64,000 nt of DNA from Silurus meridionalis (GCF_014805685.1 NC_060886.1:17321608-17385607); one strand, 5' to 3'; shown: positions 1-13,543, numbered from the stretch's first letter. Notes: a model not told the origin generated them from the letters alone. Numbers and translations: made by a program.

Positions 1-644
1 TTCAGCCTTTTGTGTCTATTTAGGTGTTCAAATCATGGTGGTCACACACATCATACAGTAGTGTGAAATGTTTTTATTATTATTATCTTTCCGTTGGGTA
101 TTTTCACATTGGGTACATTTTACTTCATGTTTAAATAAAAATCTGGGTTTGCCGTAACACATTTTTTAAACACAGTGACCATTATGGATATTAAATATTG
201 TCTTTACTAAGAAAGTATTTCTTGTGGTTTTACTGTTTGCTAACTGAAGATACTATATATTACTATATTAAATAATTACTTTAGCTCATTGGCATTCAAT
301 CAATATTGTGCTAGGCATGGGGGATGATTTTATCTTTTCTGTAACTAAATTAAATTTTGTATTTTATTTCACCAGCTCATACATTTTAATCCTACTGTGA
401 TGATATGGATGTTTAGCCTGTTTAGGAAGACAGTGTTTTATTTTTGCATGGGTGCAGTCAGACATTCTTGAGAAAACTGATTTTATGCATATCTGTTGAT
501 CTGTACATAGCAGGTCACTCTTAAAACTGCTATGCGGTCATGTAAATATTTTCTACTATTGCAAACCAATCATTATTGTGACAAATTACAATATTTTAGG
601 CTGGTGGTACTGAAGATGTGCAGTTAATCCCTAGCTGGTAGTTA

Positions 645-896
645 GAATAGAATAGAATAGACTTTATTTGTCACATATACATTACAGCACAGTGAAATTT
701 GTTCTTTGCATATCCCAGCTTGCTTAGAAGCTGGGGTCAGAGCACAGGGTCAGCCATGATACAGCGCCCCTGGAGCATAGAGGGTTAAGGGCCTTGCTCA
801 AGGGCCCAAGAGTGGAAGCTTGGCGATACCGGGGCTTGAACCCCCGACCTTCCGATCGGTAACCCAGCGCCTTAACCGCTGGAGCTACCACTCCCC
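645..896 (-). mobile_element. tRNA-derived SINE in a dgkg intron
   Basis: Read on the minus strand it has a pol III split promoter: an A-box-like TAGCTCCAGCGG (876-887) and a B-box GGTTCAAGCCC (832-842). The head is tRNA-like and the body ends in a GACAAATAAAG region and a (TTCTA)n tail. The flanks carry a short direct repeat TAGTTA (639-644 and 897-902), consistent with a target-site duplication. It lies antisense to dgkg. The family name is not assigned. Confidence 0.8.
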
Positions 897-1540
897 TAGT
901 TACTGTACTAGTGAAAGAAACATAGTAAATGCTATTATGAAAACAAATAAAAACACCATTTAGGCATTTCTGGTAAAATGTATATTTAATTGATTCGAAA
1001 CAATACTCAAAAATATTTACCACTGCCATTCCAGTGTTCAAGTGACAATCCATTACAGTGTGTTTTTATGTTTAAAGTACTAATTAAGATTACTACAGTT
1101 GGTTAATCATATATCACTTTTAAAATTAATTATATTCAACATACTTATAAGGTGTTGAGTTAACTTTAAATTAGCTAAACTAGCTAAACTGAATTGTCTC
1201 TGCACTATTTGAACAAATACACAGATGATGAACAAAAAAAAAAATCACTTCACCACAATATTTCTATTGAGAGAAAGCAGTTCTTCTTTGCAGTGTATGC
1301 TTTGCAGCTGTAATTATGGTTTAATCAAACTTCAATCTCCCTCCATTTGCTGCTTATCTCTCAACACTCAACCACTGAAACAAACCACTTTACTGCCAAA
1401 AAGTATCTTAGTTTATACAGGCATAGAGGAAACCCTAAAGGCAGCTTCACACCTGTTTGCAGATCGTGTGCTTTTCTGAAAAACTCAAATAATATTATGT
1501 AACACCTATAAAGGTTGAATTTCTCCTTTGAATTACAAAA

Positions 1541-1544
<4 letters not shown>

Positions 1545-1600
<56 letters not shown>
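1545..1600. repeat. (TA)n microsatellite with short (CA)n end
   Basis: About 48 bases of uninterrupted TA alternation run into a few ACAC units. It lies some 210 bases upstream of the first visible dgkg exon. Confidence 0.95.
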
Positions 1601-1807
1601 TCTTTCGACATGTCATGAACAAAGTAGTGTGATACGATAAATAGATATGTTTTAAACTAAAACACAGTAACCGTTGTATATTATTAGTCTCATGTCGTTC
1701 AGGTAAAGGCAAAGGAATCTTGCTTGTACATATGCCACTAAATGTTGCAAATATAAAGAGAGTGTGGTATTCATGCATGGACTGATATGAATTTATTGTA
1801 CTCTTAG

Positions 1808-4800
1808 TGTGATGGCATCATCCTGGACCTCAGCAGCACATCTCTGGAGGGGATTGCTGTGCTCAATATTCCCAGCATGCATGGTGGCTCCAACTTGTGG
1901 GGAGAGACCAAGAAGAGACGCAACTACAACCGCATGAGTAAGAAACTGCCCGAAAGGATGTGTGTCAGCACCGTCACTGATGTCAAGGAACTTAAATTTT
2001 GTGTTCAAGGTAAGTAGGATCTGGGATAATTTTTGGTTTTGATGCATTTTATACGAAAGTATTTAAATAAGAGAAACCTTAGTCTCCTTACTGCCATGAA
2101 ACTATCAATTTTCACTGATGGGATACGTTTGAGGTCATTTGCCTGAAGTGGTGTGAGCGAAATCAGATTTCCAGCCATTTCCATTTGAGTATAAAACTGA
2201 CGGTTGTCTCTGCGGAGCAGCTGGCAATTCAGAGCTGCTTAATGTGCATTATCACTAGCAGCAGCTCTGACTCACCAATCGCTCTTTCGTGGCTTTCATG
2301 AGTGAGGCTACCACTCTAACTCTCTCTATTCTCACTGTGTTTTGGGACTTTCCTTCATTAATGTTGCAGGCTAAATGATTAGCAGTGTTAATCTGCATTT
2401 AGGGATCTGGGTCAGATGCACCACTTTGCAGTCTCTCACACATATTATACTAGTTTTCAGCACATTTGGTTCCCTCCAAGAAAAATTTAAAAGCACACAC
2501 CTTTGGGACGCTTCTCTCGGTGCATGTCACTATTCACTGCTCAGAGTCAGGAAGAACACACTGTTCTGTATTAGCAGAGCCCAAGGTCAGAGCAGTGAAC
2601 AGCTGTTGTATGTCATCAGCAGTTAACTTCAAACTTTGGCATTCTGTTCATTCGGGTCAGATCTGTGTGTCAAACATAGTTTCGTTTTGTAATTGCCATC
2701 TCCACTTCATAAAAAAAATCACTTCCTGTTGCATTATACTTTATATATCCCTCAGTTGTGTATTCTTCTGTGGAGCCTTAGGCAATTAAAAATCTCTTTG
2801 AAGTGTTCTTCATTATCATGCAGATGACAATTGTCACAATGTCATATTCCACTTTGATGCATTTATATTTCAGAGGAAACTGATACCTCAGCCTTTTTTT
2901 ATTTGTCTTCTCACCCTTGATAACATCTTTTTGATTTATCATGGTCCTATTTATACTCTCTGTTTTTCTCTTGCACATTATTTTGTTCTCTCGCTCCCTC
3001 TCTTTCATCCTGACTCCATTCCTGTCTTTCCTATTGTGCAGGGCATGGGGATCTCCATAGTAACAGGACTGATGGGAGTCACTAATGTACAAAGAATTGG
3101 AGGGGAGGTGTGGTAGGATAGAGGGATTGGTGGGTGGATGGCGTTGGTGCTGTTACCAGTAACATGACTCATATCAGTAATCTGCCCTAGAGGCAGTAAT
3201 ACTCAACCCAGCACATAATGCAGCATGTACCAGGATGGAGTGTTGCTCTGGGCTCGCATCACTTTTTCATCCACTTGCTCTGAATCATACCATTAGTGTA
3301 GCATTAATGCTGCACTACAAGAAAACTGCATTAACTTCTTGCTGTCCAGGTGTAGTCAGAGAATGCTGATAGAATTGTTGATTTTCTCAATGGTTTTGCT
3401 ATTTACAGATGTAGGTATCATCTGATACCTTTGAATCAAAGGATTAAAAAAGAAAACTTTTTTAACCATATTTTTTAAGTGGAGAATACCAATAGAAAGC
3501 AGTCAGTATAAAAAGCTCTTGCAAGATATGATTAATACACAGCTACATAATTCTATTATCATAAATCTTCAAATCATGCGGCCACACATACAATAAGCAA
3601 AGATAAATTAATTTATTGACCAAATCATTTTCTTAAGAATAGCATTTGTCATTAATCGCAACTTGTGTTGTGAATCTGCAATATGATTCAGATTATGTGT
3701 TTGTTATTTAAAAAAAATTACTAATAAAAGCAAGTGTGGCGATCCGGTAGATTTTTGAGAGCAGAGATCACACCTTAAAGTTGCTATTCTTTTATCACGA
3801 AGTTTAAACATTTTATTAAAACTGCTCCTACATTAGCATTGTGTCTCCATTTTTGACCATAATGAGCTGTGTGGAAAATACAGCCTTCTTTATAGAATCA
3901 TACATTTGGACCATTTTAATAAAATGGGATGAATGTTGCAGTTTTATATCTCTTTCTTTTATCATTTTTTTTTATCAAACTCTCCATGTCACCTCATCTC
4001 TCTTTTGGACAGGGTCGAACAAGAGCAGTGATACTAATCGCTTGGCCTGCTTCCCATACCCTTTGTCTTTCTGTCTGTCTCTCTCTCTCTTTCTCTCACA
4101 TAGACACAGTAAAAGTGTATGAGTAAAATCATTATGTAAACGGTGAGACTTATTTCAAGAGTCTCTCCTACCAGTAATCATCAACAGCCATTCATATTCA
4201 ACAGACCACTGGCATCTTTAAGAGTGTCTCTCATTCTTCTGGAGTTCATATTGATTGAGGATGCTTTTGACCTGAAAGGCTGTTTCCCATGATCTGTTTC
4301 TTCACAGTTGTGTTTGTGGGTCTACTTTGTGAAGCTTTGTTTGTGAATGGCATGGGAAACAGAGGTTGAGAGAGTCACAAGCGCTCGGGTAAGCAGGGAG
4401 CACGTGAACATCGTGTTAGCGCCGAGTGCATAAGAAGACAGAGCGTGTGAATAAGGGCCTTTGTTTCAAATAATTAAGATGGGATGGGATGCGTTTATGT
4501 AGGAAGCACAAGCACATGATTATCTTAAGTAGGCTCACACTAAATGCAAAGGAACAAAACTGCTGCTAATACTTTACTAATAATTAAATAGACAATTAGA
4601 CTGAGAGTATGACAGTATTGTATATTATACATTTTATTAGCTTCTGCAGTCTTGTCTTTTTCTTTCTTTTTTGCAAATGAATCATAGTAAACCCTAAAAT
4701 GAAAGAATATTAATTGACTTTCTCTTTATTTTTGTAAATTTCTATTTACTTAAAAGTTCATAGCATTTAAGATGCAAAAGAAAAGATCAGATGCAATGGA

Positions 4801-5046
4801 AAATGGCTTACAAGTGAACTAGAAGTATGAAATCAGAATGCTATTGCAAAAAAAATATATATATATATATTTCTATTTATTAATAGTGTTCATAATGTTT
4901 GGTCACCTGGTTATCATTATGTGTCTCTGAAACACCTCTGAAAGTCACTTGACATTTCACTTACATAGGTAATGTGGCGTTAAACTCTTCCCTAAAGTGT
5001 TGCCAATTTTAACATATTAGCATATATTAGCATCTCCCTCAAGCAG

Positions 5047-5099
<53 letters not shown>

Positions 5100-8000
5100 C
5101 TCTGTCACATTCTCTCTCACTTTCTCTCTCACTTTCTCTCTCACTCTCTCATTCTCACTCTCATTCTCACTCTCACTCTTTTTTGCTCTGCTCTCTAAAC
5201 ATGTGCGATAGTGAAATAGAGGCAGCTCTTGCAGCTCTATCCTCACACCAAGCTACCGGACGCCCCCACACCTCCACTACAACTCCACCACGGCCAGTTC
5301 CTCATGACCATCTGCCATTGCTCTCAGCAGCCCAAGAAACTGAATGTAGAGCTCAGGGACGAGGAGATCAGAAAACATACAAAAAATCTGCACTTGTTCG
5401 GCTGCATAACAGGGAGTCCTCAAACACTGTGTAAAAGCTAATATTTTGCCTATGCTGGAGAAAGGAAATGGTTTTATGAAAGCTTCCACTTAAAAACAAG
5501 ATATCCAAAATTTAGAGAATTGCTATGAATTAGGGATTATATTGTCATCTTTTGTAATTCATTCACATCCCTTTTTATTGTCAGGGATTTTGGGAGCTGT
5601 GGCAGATGTACAGAAAGAAATACCTGATACTTTTTTTTTTCTTTTATAAAGACCACATTTGCAAACAGATGCTTTCCAGAGCAGAACTAAATTTGCCTAC
5701 CAATTCCAGTGTGTTTTGGAGCCGTTGCTGTGAGGTTAGGTGTGTCTCTTCTCTACGTCTGGGCTATTGTTCTGAGCCTGTCTGTGTCTTTTGGCATGAC
5801 CCCAGAATAAGCACTTAGGCTGTTGGCAGAGACGATTTAAGAGCTGATTTGAGATTGGTCAGAGTGTTCTAATTTGATGTTGGTCAATCTGTTTTGATCC
5901 TGGTGCAAAAAAAGCCAATTCAATATGGCTAGGATCTGCCATCCTTACCAGAATACATTCTGCAGGGTTATGTAAGAAGCTGTTTCTGAGTTATTCTTAG
6001 CTCAGCCTTTCTGTAATGAACAGCCTGGTATAAAAATGCCAAGATGGGCTGTGAACATTTATTATGTGAAAAACATATAAGGATAAATAATTTCCAACGT
6101 TAAATTTATTGGTACCTCAGAAAAACACTAATATTGAATAATACCTACATGTATTAGGTATTGATGCGTATGCTTGTTATTGGGCTATGGCTTTTGAATA
6201 CATAGGGAGCCTTTTTATTTGTGATACTCTTGTTATAGTTTCTGGGAAAAGTAAAAATGCTTCTCAGTTTGGCATATAAGAATAAGATCAGGAAGATATA
6301 GATACAAATTGGTCCATTAAGACTAGGCAGTTTTCCAACCAAAGTACTGTTGTGCATTTGCCTTTCAAACTAGCTTTGCTGATAGAACAATCTTTGGGGG
6401 AGGGCCCTCACCTGTCAAGGACAGTCCAGTACTGCTTTTAAAAAAATTCCCTGTGCAGCAGTAAAATCACTTTAAACTTTTACTTTTTTGTGCACAGTAA
6501 GTCCATGTGAAAAGTTACTGTCTTGAGTTGAAATAAAGAGTGCAGTTCTTGTTTTCTGTTTATGTTACGGTTTGTATCATATTGTGTTAAGTATGTGTTA
6601 ACATATGGGAGAATGAAATACAACTACCTGAAATATAAATACACAATACAACTACCCAGCATTTTATGTTACATTTTAACTCTGACTAATATTTCTTACT
6701 GCTGCTAATTTACCCCCATACATCCGGATTACTTCTTTACTACTGCTACTTTAGTCCTACTTTAGGAAGAATAAAATAAATCTGACTTTAGTGGCTCAGT
6801 TAAATATATTACAGTTGGTGTGTTCAATGTAATACAAAATGACTTTTAGTAGATGCACAGACATATTTTTAAAATAACACAACTGCTTATGCTTTTTTAT
6901 TGCTCCAATACATATGCTGTAAATTTTTTATAGTTTTATATCTGCAACAATCTCTTATTTAGTTTTTTGCTGTCTGAGCTGCTCTGGTTATTATATAAAT
7001 GAAAGTAGGAGTAGGCGTAAGCAGCTTGTTCTTGGCTCAGTTTAACAATTGGTAATGTTCACCCGAATGACTTGCTTTGTTACATGTGCCATGATATTTT
7101 GCTTCATCCCCCCAAACATTTAATGACTCACTAACTTGCTTAACTTAATTTTCCACTATTCAAGACTTCTTTTATTAGTTTACAAAGCTAATAGAAAACA
7201 AATTTATTCCAAGGTAAATGTGCAGTGGATGGTTTTTTAGGTTACATACACTCATAATGGTGCAATTTAAATGCAGCTCTTATGGTTTTTGTATTAAGTT
7301 TTAGGCTTTTTGGTAAGACTTTAAGTTTATGAATGTGTCAGGTTGGATTTTTTGGGATGGTTAATTTTATCCATGGAGATCGGTTTTATTGTTGCCTGAA
7401 TCACTGAACAAATCTTTAGTGTTTACAGAATCATCTTTTCTAATATTCTGTAAATATTTCATATGCATTTATATATTCATTTATTAAAAATATTCAGTTT
7501 ACAAGCTGCCCAAAAAAAAACTTCTAAATCTTCAAAATGGCACAGATTTTGTTTGGTCAGCATGGATTGTCCCTGTTCTGACCTTCTTGCACTGTTAATG
7601 CTTGCGTCACTGGTCTTGTGTTAACAATAATGCTAATATTGTCCAGCATAAGCCAGAAATAATTTCCTCACTTTCCTTACAAAAGCATATTTGTCTTATG
7701 TCAGGTCACAGTTGTAATTATTAATAGTGTTTTATTCAAAGAGTACAGGCAGCCCCCGACTTACGAAATAGATAGGGACCGGAAAAGTGTTTATAAGTCG
7801 ATTGTTTGTAAGTCGAGAAGAGTGAGACTTACGTGTCGCGGTCCCATAATCCATGCCTGCCAGGTGTTCTTCTTCTTCTCCCTCTGTTTACAGCGTTGTC
7901 AAATCTGAATAGCGTGCGCGGATTTGGAAAGTTTTCTTGAATATATTTTCTTTGTTTTTTTATATTTTTCTAACGTTTTTTGGGTGGCCGTGTTCGTATT

Positions 8001-8332
8001 GCCGAAAATTCCTAAGTCGGGCATTCGTAGTTCGGGTTGCATGCCAGCTAAATATTTGCTGTTCTATTTTTCTGTTTATATTCCAGAATGCATTGTTTAA
8101 TTTTGTTGTGTAATGATCTAGCAGGAATTTGAATGATTGAAATTACTTGTCTTGAATTGTCATTCCTGCTCTGTAGTGGTTAGGATGTTTGGGAAAACTA
8201 AACATAGTGAGGGGTATGTGGATTTAAAGCCATTTCTGCATGGTTGTGTTGTCTGCTAATCGGCTGAATGGTCACTGAGCAGTGACAGTACATACCGATT
8301 ATCACAGAATGTAGGTCAGGTTTTAGAAAGGC

Positions 8333-8364
<32 letters not shown>

Positions 8365-10160
8365 AGAGACAGAAAGACATGAAGACATGTTTAACTTGCG
8401 TTTTTTTGTGTTTCCAACCATTTGGGGCCATTTATTACTGTATTATTAATTTCATTGCTCTACATGTATATGGATACAGTTCATACTAAATTGCTCTTTT
8501 TCTCTCTATACCTGCCAGTTATCTGAATTTAAAAACACCCACTGAGCTTTAATGTTCTCTGGAACATTATTCCATACGTTACAAGGCAATGTAGGAAAAA
8601 AACATCTTCCACCAGCTGAACATCACCTGATCCCCAGGATTAAAAGTAGGACTGCCAAAGCTGAGTGAAGTGCTCAGGACTAGCTATCTTGTTTCAGAAG
8701 ATCAGCAAGATATGCCTGTTCTAAATACTGGCACTTTAAACATCATAAGCAAGACTTCATAGTCAATGTGGATTAATAGCCACTCTGTGTACTTTGAATA
8801 AGACTGAGGTAATGTGCTTGATTTTCTTTTCCTGGTAAGGATACTGCATTCTGGAAAGGCCATGGAGGCTTCCTTAAAGAAGCCAGGCTTGATCACATTA
8901 CAATAATCTAATATAGAGGTTATGAAAGTATGAATATGTCATATTTTACTTAAGTTTCTCAGAAAATAATATGCTGTTGCAGTTGCAGACATGTTACCAA
9001 TATGGGAATTGAATAAGTCAGTTAATCTCATGATCAATACAATGAGGGTCAAATGATGCCCTCAAATTATATCGTACCAAATCAGAAACATGTTCAAGAC
9101 AAGCAGGGGACACAGACAACTGTAGCCAGTTCTCAGTCTGTATTTGCAGAAACTGTATGATATACACAGAAACACTTTATAACTCATTCATGTCCTGCTC
9201 CAGAACCTTGCTCTCTACGGGTATTGCATCATTACCGTAGTGTGTGTCGCTTCGCTTGCATGACTCTGTGTGTTCATGCCTACATGAGCAAGACAGAGAG
9301 TTAATGAGTGTGTGTCCTATAAGCAAGTACTAAAGTTTAGCCTTGTCTAGTGCTAAACCAGTGATCTTGTGATTTTTGTTTTTCTCATTCACTTCTAACT
9401 TCATAACACATTTTTACATATTATAATAGTTTTAGCTAGGACTCATGTGATATTTTCTTTATCTCATCTTCCTGGACAGATCTGAGTGACCAGCTGCTTG
9501 AAGTAGTAGGCTTAGAGGGAGCCATAGAGATGGGTCAGATCTACACAGGCCTGAAGAGTGCTGGTCGACGCCTCGCCCAGTGTGCCAGTGTCACCATCAG
9601 GTTAGTGTCTAGCAAAATCTTTGACTATATTGTTACCATTTTTCCATCTCATATACATATATTCTTATCCGTCAGTGTTCATTTGCATCTCTATGGGCTC
9701 AGACACCCAGACAGAAGTGGCCCTTGCTCCCCCTCACAGCCGTGATGACACAACAGCAGGTTTCTTTCTGCTGAATACTTCAGCCAATAACTTTAACCTT
9801 TAGCCTTGCACCACTCTAGCAGCTTCAGCATTCTTAGCAGCCAGGCTTGATGAATAATAATGTTGGCTCAAACACACTAATAATGTCTGAGCACTGCTGT
9901 TGTATGGTGGTATATTTTAGTTTACCAATGGCTGGTTTAAGAATATTGGCCTTGTTTTTACCTTTGACACTGAAAATTTTATTTAGTGCTATTTAAATTT
10001 CACCAATAAAAAAGCTTTGTAAAAAAATCTCTCCCATTTATCTAGGAAATTAAAAAGAAAAAATTAAGGGCAATTTCATTGCCCATCTCCTCCCATGCAG
10101 CATTGTATTACTTTTTATTGGGACAGCTGAAAAAGCTAAACTAATTTAGTAAAACTGTGC

Positions 10161-10232
<72 letters not shown>

Positions 10233-10248
10233 GGGGCAGGGGTGTTAA

Positions 10249-10294
<46 letters not shown>

Positions 10295-10431
10295 GAGTGA
10301 AACTGGGGCCCACTGTGGGAGATGACTTGTAGAAACAAAGAAAGCAGTGTGCAGAATCATCCTGCAACGGTGTTGCAGTGGAACCTCATGCCTATATGCT
10401 GCTTGCAAACTGACCCATGACAGCCACTGTC

Positions 10432-10509
<78 letters not shown>

Positions 10510-11777
10510 ACTTTCTGTCTCCTTATCCCTCTCTTTTTCTCAGGACATCCAGACCTCTGCCTATGCAGATTGATGGGGAGCCATGGATGCAGCCTCCATG
10601 CACGGTGATGTGATTTTGGGTTGCATTCAGTGTTTTCTCTCAATTTCATGTGCCTATGTGACAAAATCTGAGCTCACCACTTTTTTTATACAATGATGAA
10701 TGCTGTCAGAACAGCAGAACCAGTATGCAAAGCTATGTTTTTTTATACTTACATATTTACTTATGTATTAGGCATTGTGTATCAGAAAGATAAATATTTG
10801 AAGGTTTATACAAAATGAACGACAGACCATTTGGTTAACTGTGGGTTTTATATCCATAGCAGCCCCAGTTCCACTATTCAACACATGCAGGCATCTCAGC
10901 AAGCTCCCTGTTAATTAAAACACTGTCATGTCACAAACCACCACTGACTGATTATGTTATTAAAGAAAGAGGAATGTGCACAGAGATGTCTCTCTGCACA
11001 TATTACTGCTACAGCCCAAAGTTTTCTGCTAAGTATATATAAACCTACAAACCCTTATAGTCTTCTCTCATTTGCAGAGAAAAAAACTAACACAGTAACT
11101 GTTTTGTTTTAGTTTCAAAGCCATTGCACTCACATTAGCAAATTTGAGTATATTTGTTAGGCTAAAAATGGCACTAAGGGAGAAATTAGCTCATGCAGTG
11201 TGAGGGCCAGTGTTTCAAAGTAAATTCAATTAAAACTATACATAGTTGTCTGTGAGCATTTATTTTAACCAGGTTTTTGGTCCTTGAAGTGGGTGACTCA
11301 CATCTGTCAAAGTATAGCCCTCTTAAACCTGCTCTTTTTTCACACTGTGCATCATTTTTTTATGTGCTTGTGTAAGTAATAAAGTTCATCCCAATACATT
11401 CAAAACACAAGCTGATGAAAGTCATAAAGTACATACACTAAATGTTTATATAACCATTACATTGTTAGAAAAAAAACCCATTATATAACAAATTTAAATT
11501 ATTTTAAATTGCATTCTATTTTTAATATTTCCTGAAAGAAAACCTTCTCCAGTAATGTTCTACATAGAACCTTTGGAGCTTCCTCATAATGATTTACTCT
11601 TTGGGTGCTAGATGGAACAAGTGAAACCTGAATGTCCTTGGGGTTAATGTCCTAACTTTTTTTATGTTCTGCCCACAGGTACGAATTACACACAAGAATC
11701 AGGTGCCCATGCTGATGGGTCCTCCACAGAAAACCCCATTCTTCTTCTTCAAGAAGCGCAACAGAAGTCGGGACTAG
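1808..11777 (+). CDS. dgkg: Diacylglycerol kinase gamma-like, C-terminal exons (5' partial)
   Basis: Type I diacylglycerol kinases phosphorylate diacylglycerol to phosphatidic acid at membranes and so damp PKC/RasGRP signalling. Only the last four coding exons are in the window: 1808-2009, 9480-9600, 10544-10604 and 11679-11777 (TAG at 11775). All junctions are AG/GT and in phase, giving 160 residues. They encode the end of the kinase accessory domain: residues [15 protein letters not shown] and LWGETKK in the first exon, [14 protein letters not shown] and [17 protein letters not shown] in the second, [16 protein letters not shown] in the third, and [16 protein letters not shown] plus a Phe/basic tail ending RSRD in the last. 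The CASVTIR and GPPQK segments and the downstream etv5 neighbour favour the gamma paralogue; the MHGG and KKRR segments also resemble beta. EF-hand, C1 and catalytic exons lie upstream of the window. Confidence 0.85.
5050..5180. repeat. (TC)n microsatellite with degenerate CTCACTTT extension
   Basis: About 50 bases of TC alternation are followed by 80 bases of imperfect TCTCAC/TTTCTCTC units, giving a strongly strand-asymmetric pyrimidine run in a dgkg intron. Confidence 0.95.
7748..8040. mobile_element. Short DNA-transposon-like element with imperfect inverted ends
   Basis: The left end (GCAGCCCCCGACTTACGAA) and the reverse complement of the right end (around 8012-8040, with CCGACTTAGG and GAACTACGAA motifs) are similar but imperfect inverted repeats. 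The interior is CpG-rich compared with the surrounding AT-rich intron and repeats the motif TAAGTCG. No coding capacity is visible. It is most likely a MITE; the superfamily is not assigned. Confidence 0.5.
8338..8370. repeat. (AG)n microsatellite
   Basis: About 24 bases of uninterrupted AG flanked by imperfect AGAAAGACAG units, within the dgkg intron. Confidence 0.9.
10163..10231. repeat. (TA)n microsatellite
   Basis: About 67 bases of TA alternation. It is the first of three microsatellites in the 943-bp dgkg intron 9601-10543. Confidence 0.95.
10251..10293. repeat. (TG)n microsatellite
   Basis: About 42 bases of TG alternation, 20 bases after the (TA)n tract. It is a potential Z-DNA-forming alternating purine-pyrimidine run. 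Confidence 0.95.
10429..10510. repeat. (CT)n microsatellite abutting a dgkg 3' splice site
   Basis: About 80 bases of nearly pure CT end 33 bases before the dgkg exon that begins at 10544. It merges with that exon's polypyrimidine tract (TTTTCTCAG acceptor). Confidence 0.95.
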
Positions 11778-12725
11778 ACTCACCTATAACACTCACACAC
11801 ATATCTTCACTAATTTCAGCCACTGTATCTGCTCTGCTGGGGTGGTGAAGAGGAATATCTAAGAGGACAACTAGTACAAAAGTCAAATTCTTTGGTGATG
11901 GACAAAAATGTAACTCATACCTTTATCTTGCATGGACAAAGGACTCTGATGCCTGTAGTAGCCTAACCTTTAGATACTTCAGTGACTGAGGAAGTCAACC
12001 CAGCATCTTGACCAATTCCTGTGTGTTTAAATCTCTGATATTCCTTAAATGGACTGTATAGACTGTACATTTTAATCATTCCTGCCAGAGCCAAGACCAC
12101 CAGACAATTTACTTTGTATAATACTTTGCTCTCTCACATCCTGTGAGTGGGTTCATCAGACAATACTGACTTAAAAAGACTGGAATGGAAGGGATATATG
12201 AAGAATAAAATAAGGTGCTCAGGAACATCTTTAAAAAGAGTGCTGCAACTAATGCTAAGGCCAGGGACGACCTAAAAAATGAACCCTGTTGTGAGAGTTA
12301 GAGTGGGTTGGGCTCAGCAAACTGTCATTGTGAAGGAGTCTGGTGAATTATATATCTATACATCTATAAAGCCCCACAACATGCTACTACTTAAAGGGAC
12401 AAAAGAGTGAGCTCATATTTTATGCAGTGTGTGGGCTGATGAGAAAAGGAAGGCCCTATCATTTTCTTCTGTCCTATCTGGTGTCCACCTTCAGACCAGT
12501 GATATCCAAAGGTAGCTAGTGTCCAATTTTTTAAGTAATACTTAAAAGCTTAGCGGTAAGTGCAGACAGCATAGGCCATGTTAAATGGGTAATCGAGGGA
12601 GGTAAGAAGTTGACGTGTTTAGTAAAGAGGTTTTTTTAGCCATTTAGAAATAAAGATGGTGGTCCTTTCCCTACTGTCAATTTCTCATTAGTCTGTGTAT
12701 GCACTATAGATTGAATAAACAGGTG
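11778..12725 (+). other. dgkg: Probable dgkg 3' UTR with two AATAAA candidates
   Basis: The sequence after the dgkg stop codon is non-repetitive and has canonical AATAAA hexamers at 12204-12209 and 12714-12719. Either could end the transcript; the true end cannot be decided from sequence alone. Confidence 0.5.
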
Positions 12726-13199
12726 TCAAAAATGAATCCCTCAGGCCATGTCTACGACATTAAGTAGACAACATTGGATTAAGCCCAGCCCTGTGGACCT
12801 GCATAGATATCTGACAGACCATAACCCTAAATATATCACCCTATTTCAGGCACATCGTCTTTCCCATGAAACACTATACCTAAAAAACACCATGAAATCA
12901 TCAGCTCATAATTTTCAAGTCTGATGACAGGGGTGTTAAAACGCCTAAATCATCCTTGTAGGAAAACAAATCTATGTTACTGTGTTTGTGCCAATGTCCA
13001 AGCTTAGAAAGTATTCATGTTCTGATGGCTGGACACCATATACGCTGTGAAGTAAATGTTTTTTTAACCATTCTTATATAGCCGATCAAAATGATATCAG
13101 CATTAGACTAAGGATGGCTAAAATCGTGTATATGAAGACACCGTAGTTGTATAATCTGAGAACCTTGTGTGCGTATTTACACACACACATATACAGTGT

Positions 13200-13200
13200 G

Positions 13201-13262
<62 letters not shown>
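13200..13262. repeat. (TA)n microsatellite with (TG/CA) leader
   Basis: TA alternation of about 55 bases is preceded by ACACACAC and TGTGTATGTG. It is the first of two such tracts within 350 bases. Confidence 0.95.
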
Positions 13263-13266
<4 letters not shown>

Positions 13267-13474
13267 TGAATGTGTTTGATGATATAACTTGTAGAGTAAT
13301 GTAAAATAGCTTTAGAGATTAGTAGTGCTATCTCACGGGTGACATTAATGACTGACATATTGTCCCTGATACAGATAAGCACTCTATGATAGTCAAATAT
13401 ATTGGCACTGTGTAGAACTGTGCACCTGAAAGTTAAATTACTTGAGCTTCTCTATTTCAGAGCTAGGATCTTTT

Positions 13475-13476
<2 letters not shown>

Positions 13477-13543
<67 letters not shown>
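13477..13543. repeat. (TA)n microsatellite
   Basis: About 66 bases of uninterrupted TA alternation between AAA and GAAAG flanks. Confidence 0.95.

Larger units (their letters stand above)
2010..9479 (+). other. dgkg: dgkg intron (7.5 kb)
   Basis: This intron lies between the two largest visible dgkg exons, with a GTAAGT donor and a GGACAG acceptor. It holds a CT-rich tract (5050-5180), an AG microsatellite (8346-8369) and a short DNA-element-like repeat (7748-8040). Around 2150-2330 is a non-repetitive, E-box-containing block (see findings). No additional exon could be supported; the small open frames near 5183-5440 show no recognisable protein and have no clear splice context. Confidence 0.7.

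Noticed and set aside
724..1053. 109-codon open frame on the minus strand
   Set aside because: It lies largely within the tRNA-derived SINE and has no domain or splice context.
1361..1778. Open frames with long YIYIYI runs
   Set aside because: They are translations of the (TA)n microsatellite. The same applies to 10136-10408, 13086-13382 and 26796-27040.
3841..4126. Leu/Ser/Phe-rich open frames suggesting membrane peptides
   Set aside because: They are pyrimidine-rich intron sequence (TCTGTCTCTCTC) with no supporting context.
5183..5441. Two overlapping + strand frames in the dgkg intron (83 and 70 codons)
   Set aside because: One frame reads [19 protein letters not shown], which looks protein-like. 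No family was recognised, there are no clear splice signals, and dgkg needs no exon here (2009 joins 9480 in phase).
8198..8431. 77-codon minus-strand frame with a Leu/Ser run
   Set aside because: It arises from the (AG)n microsatellite.
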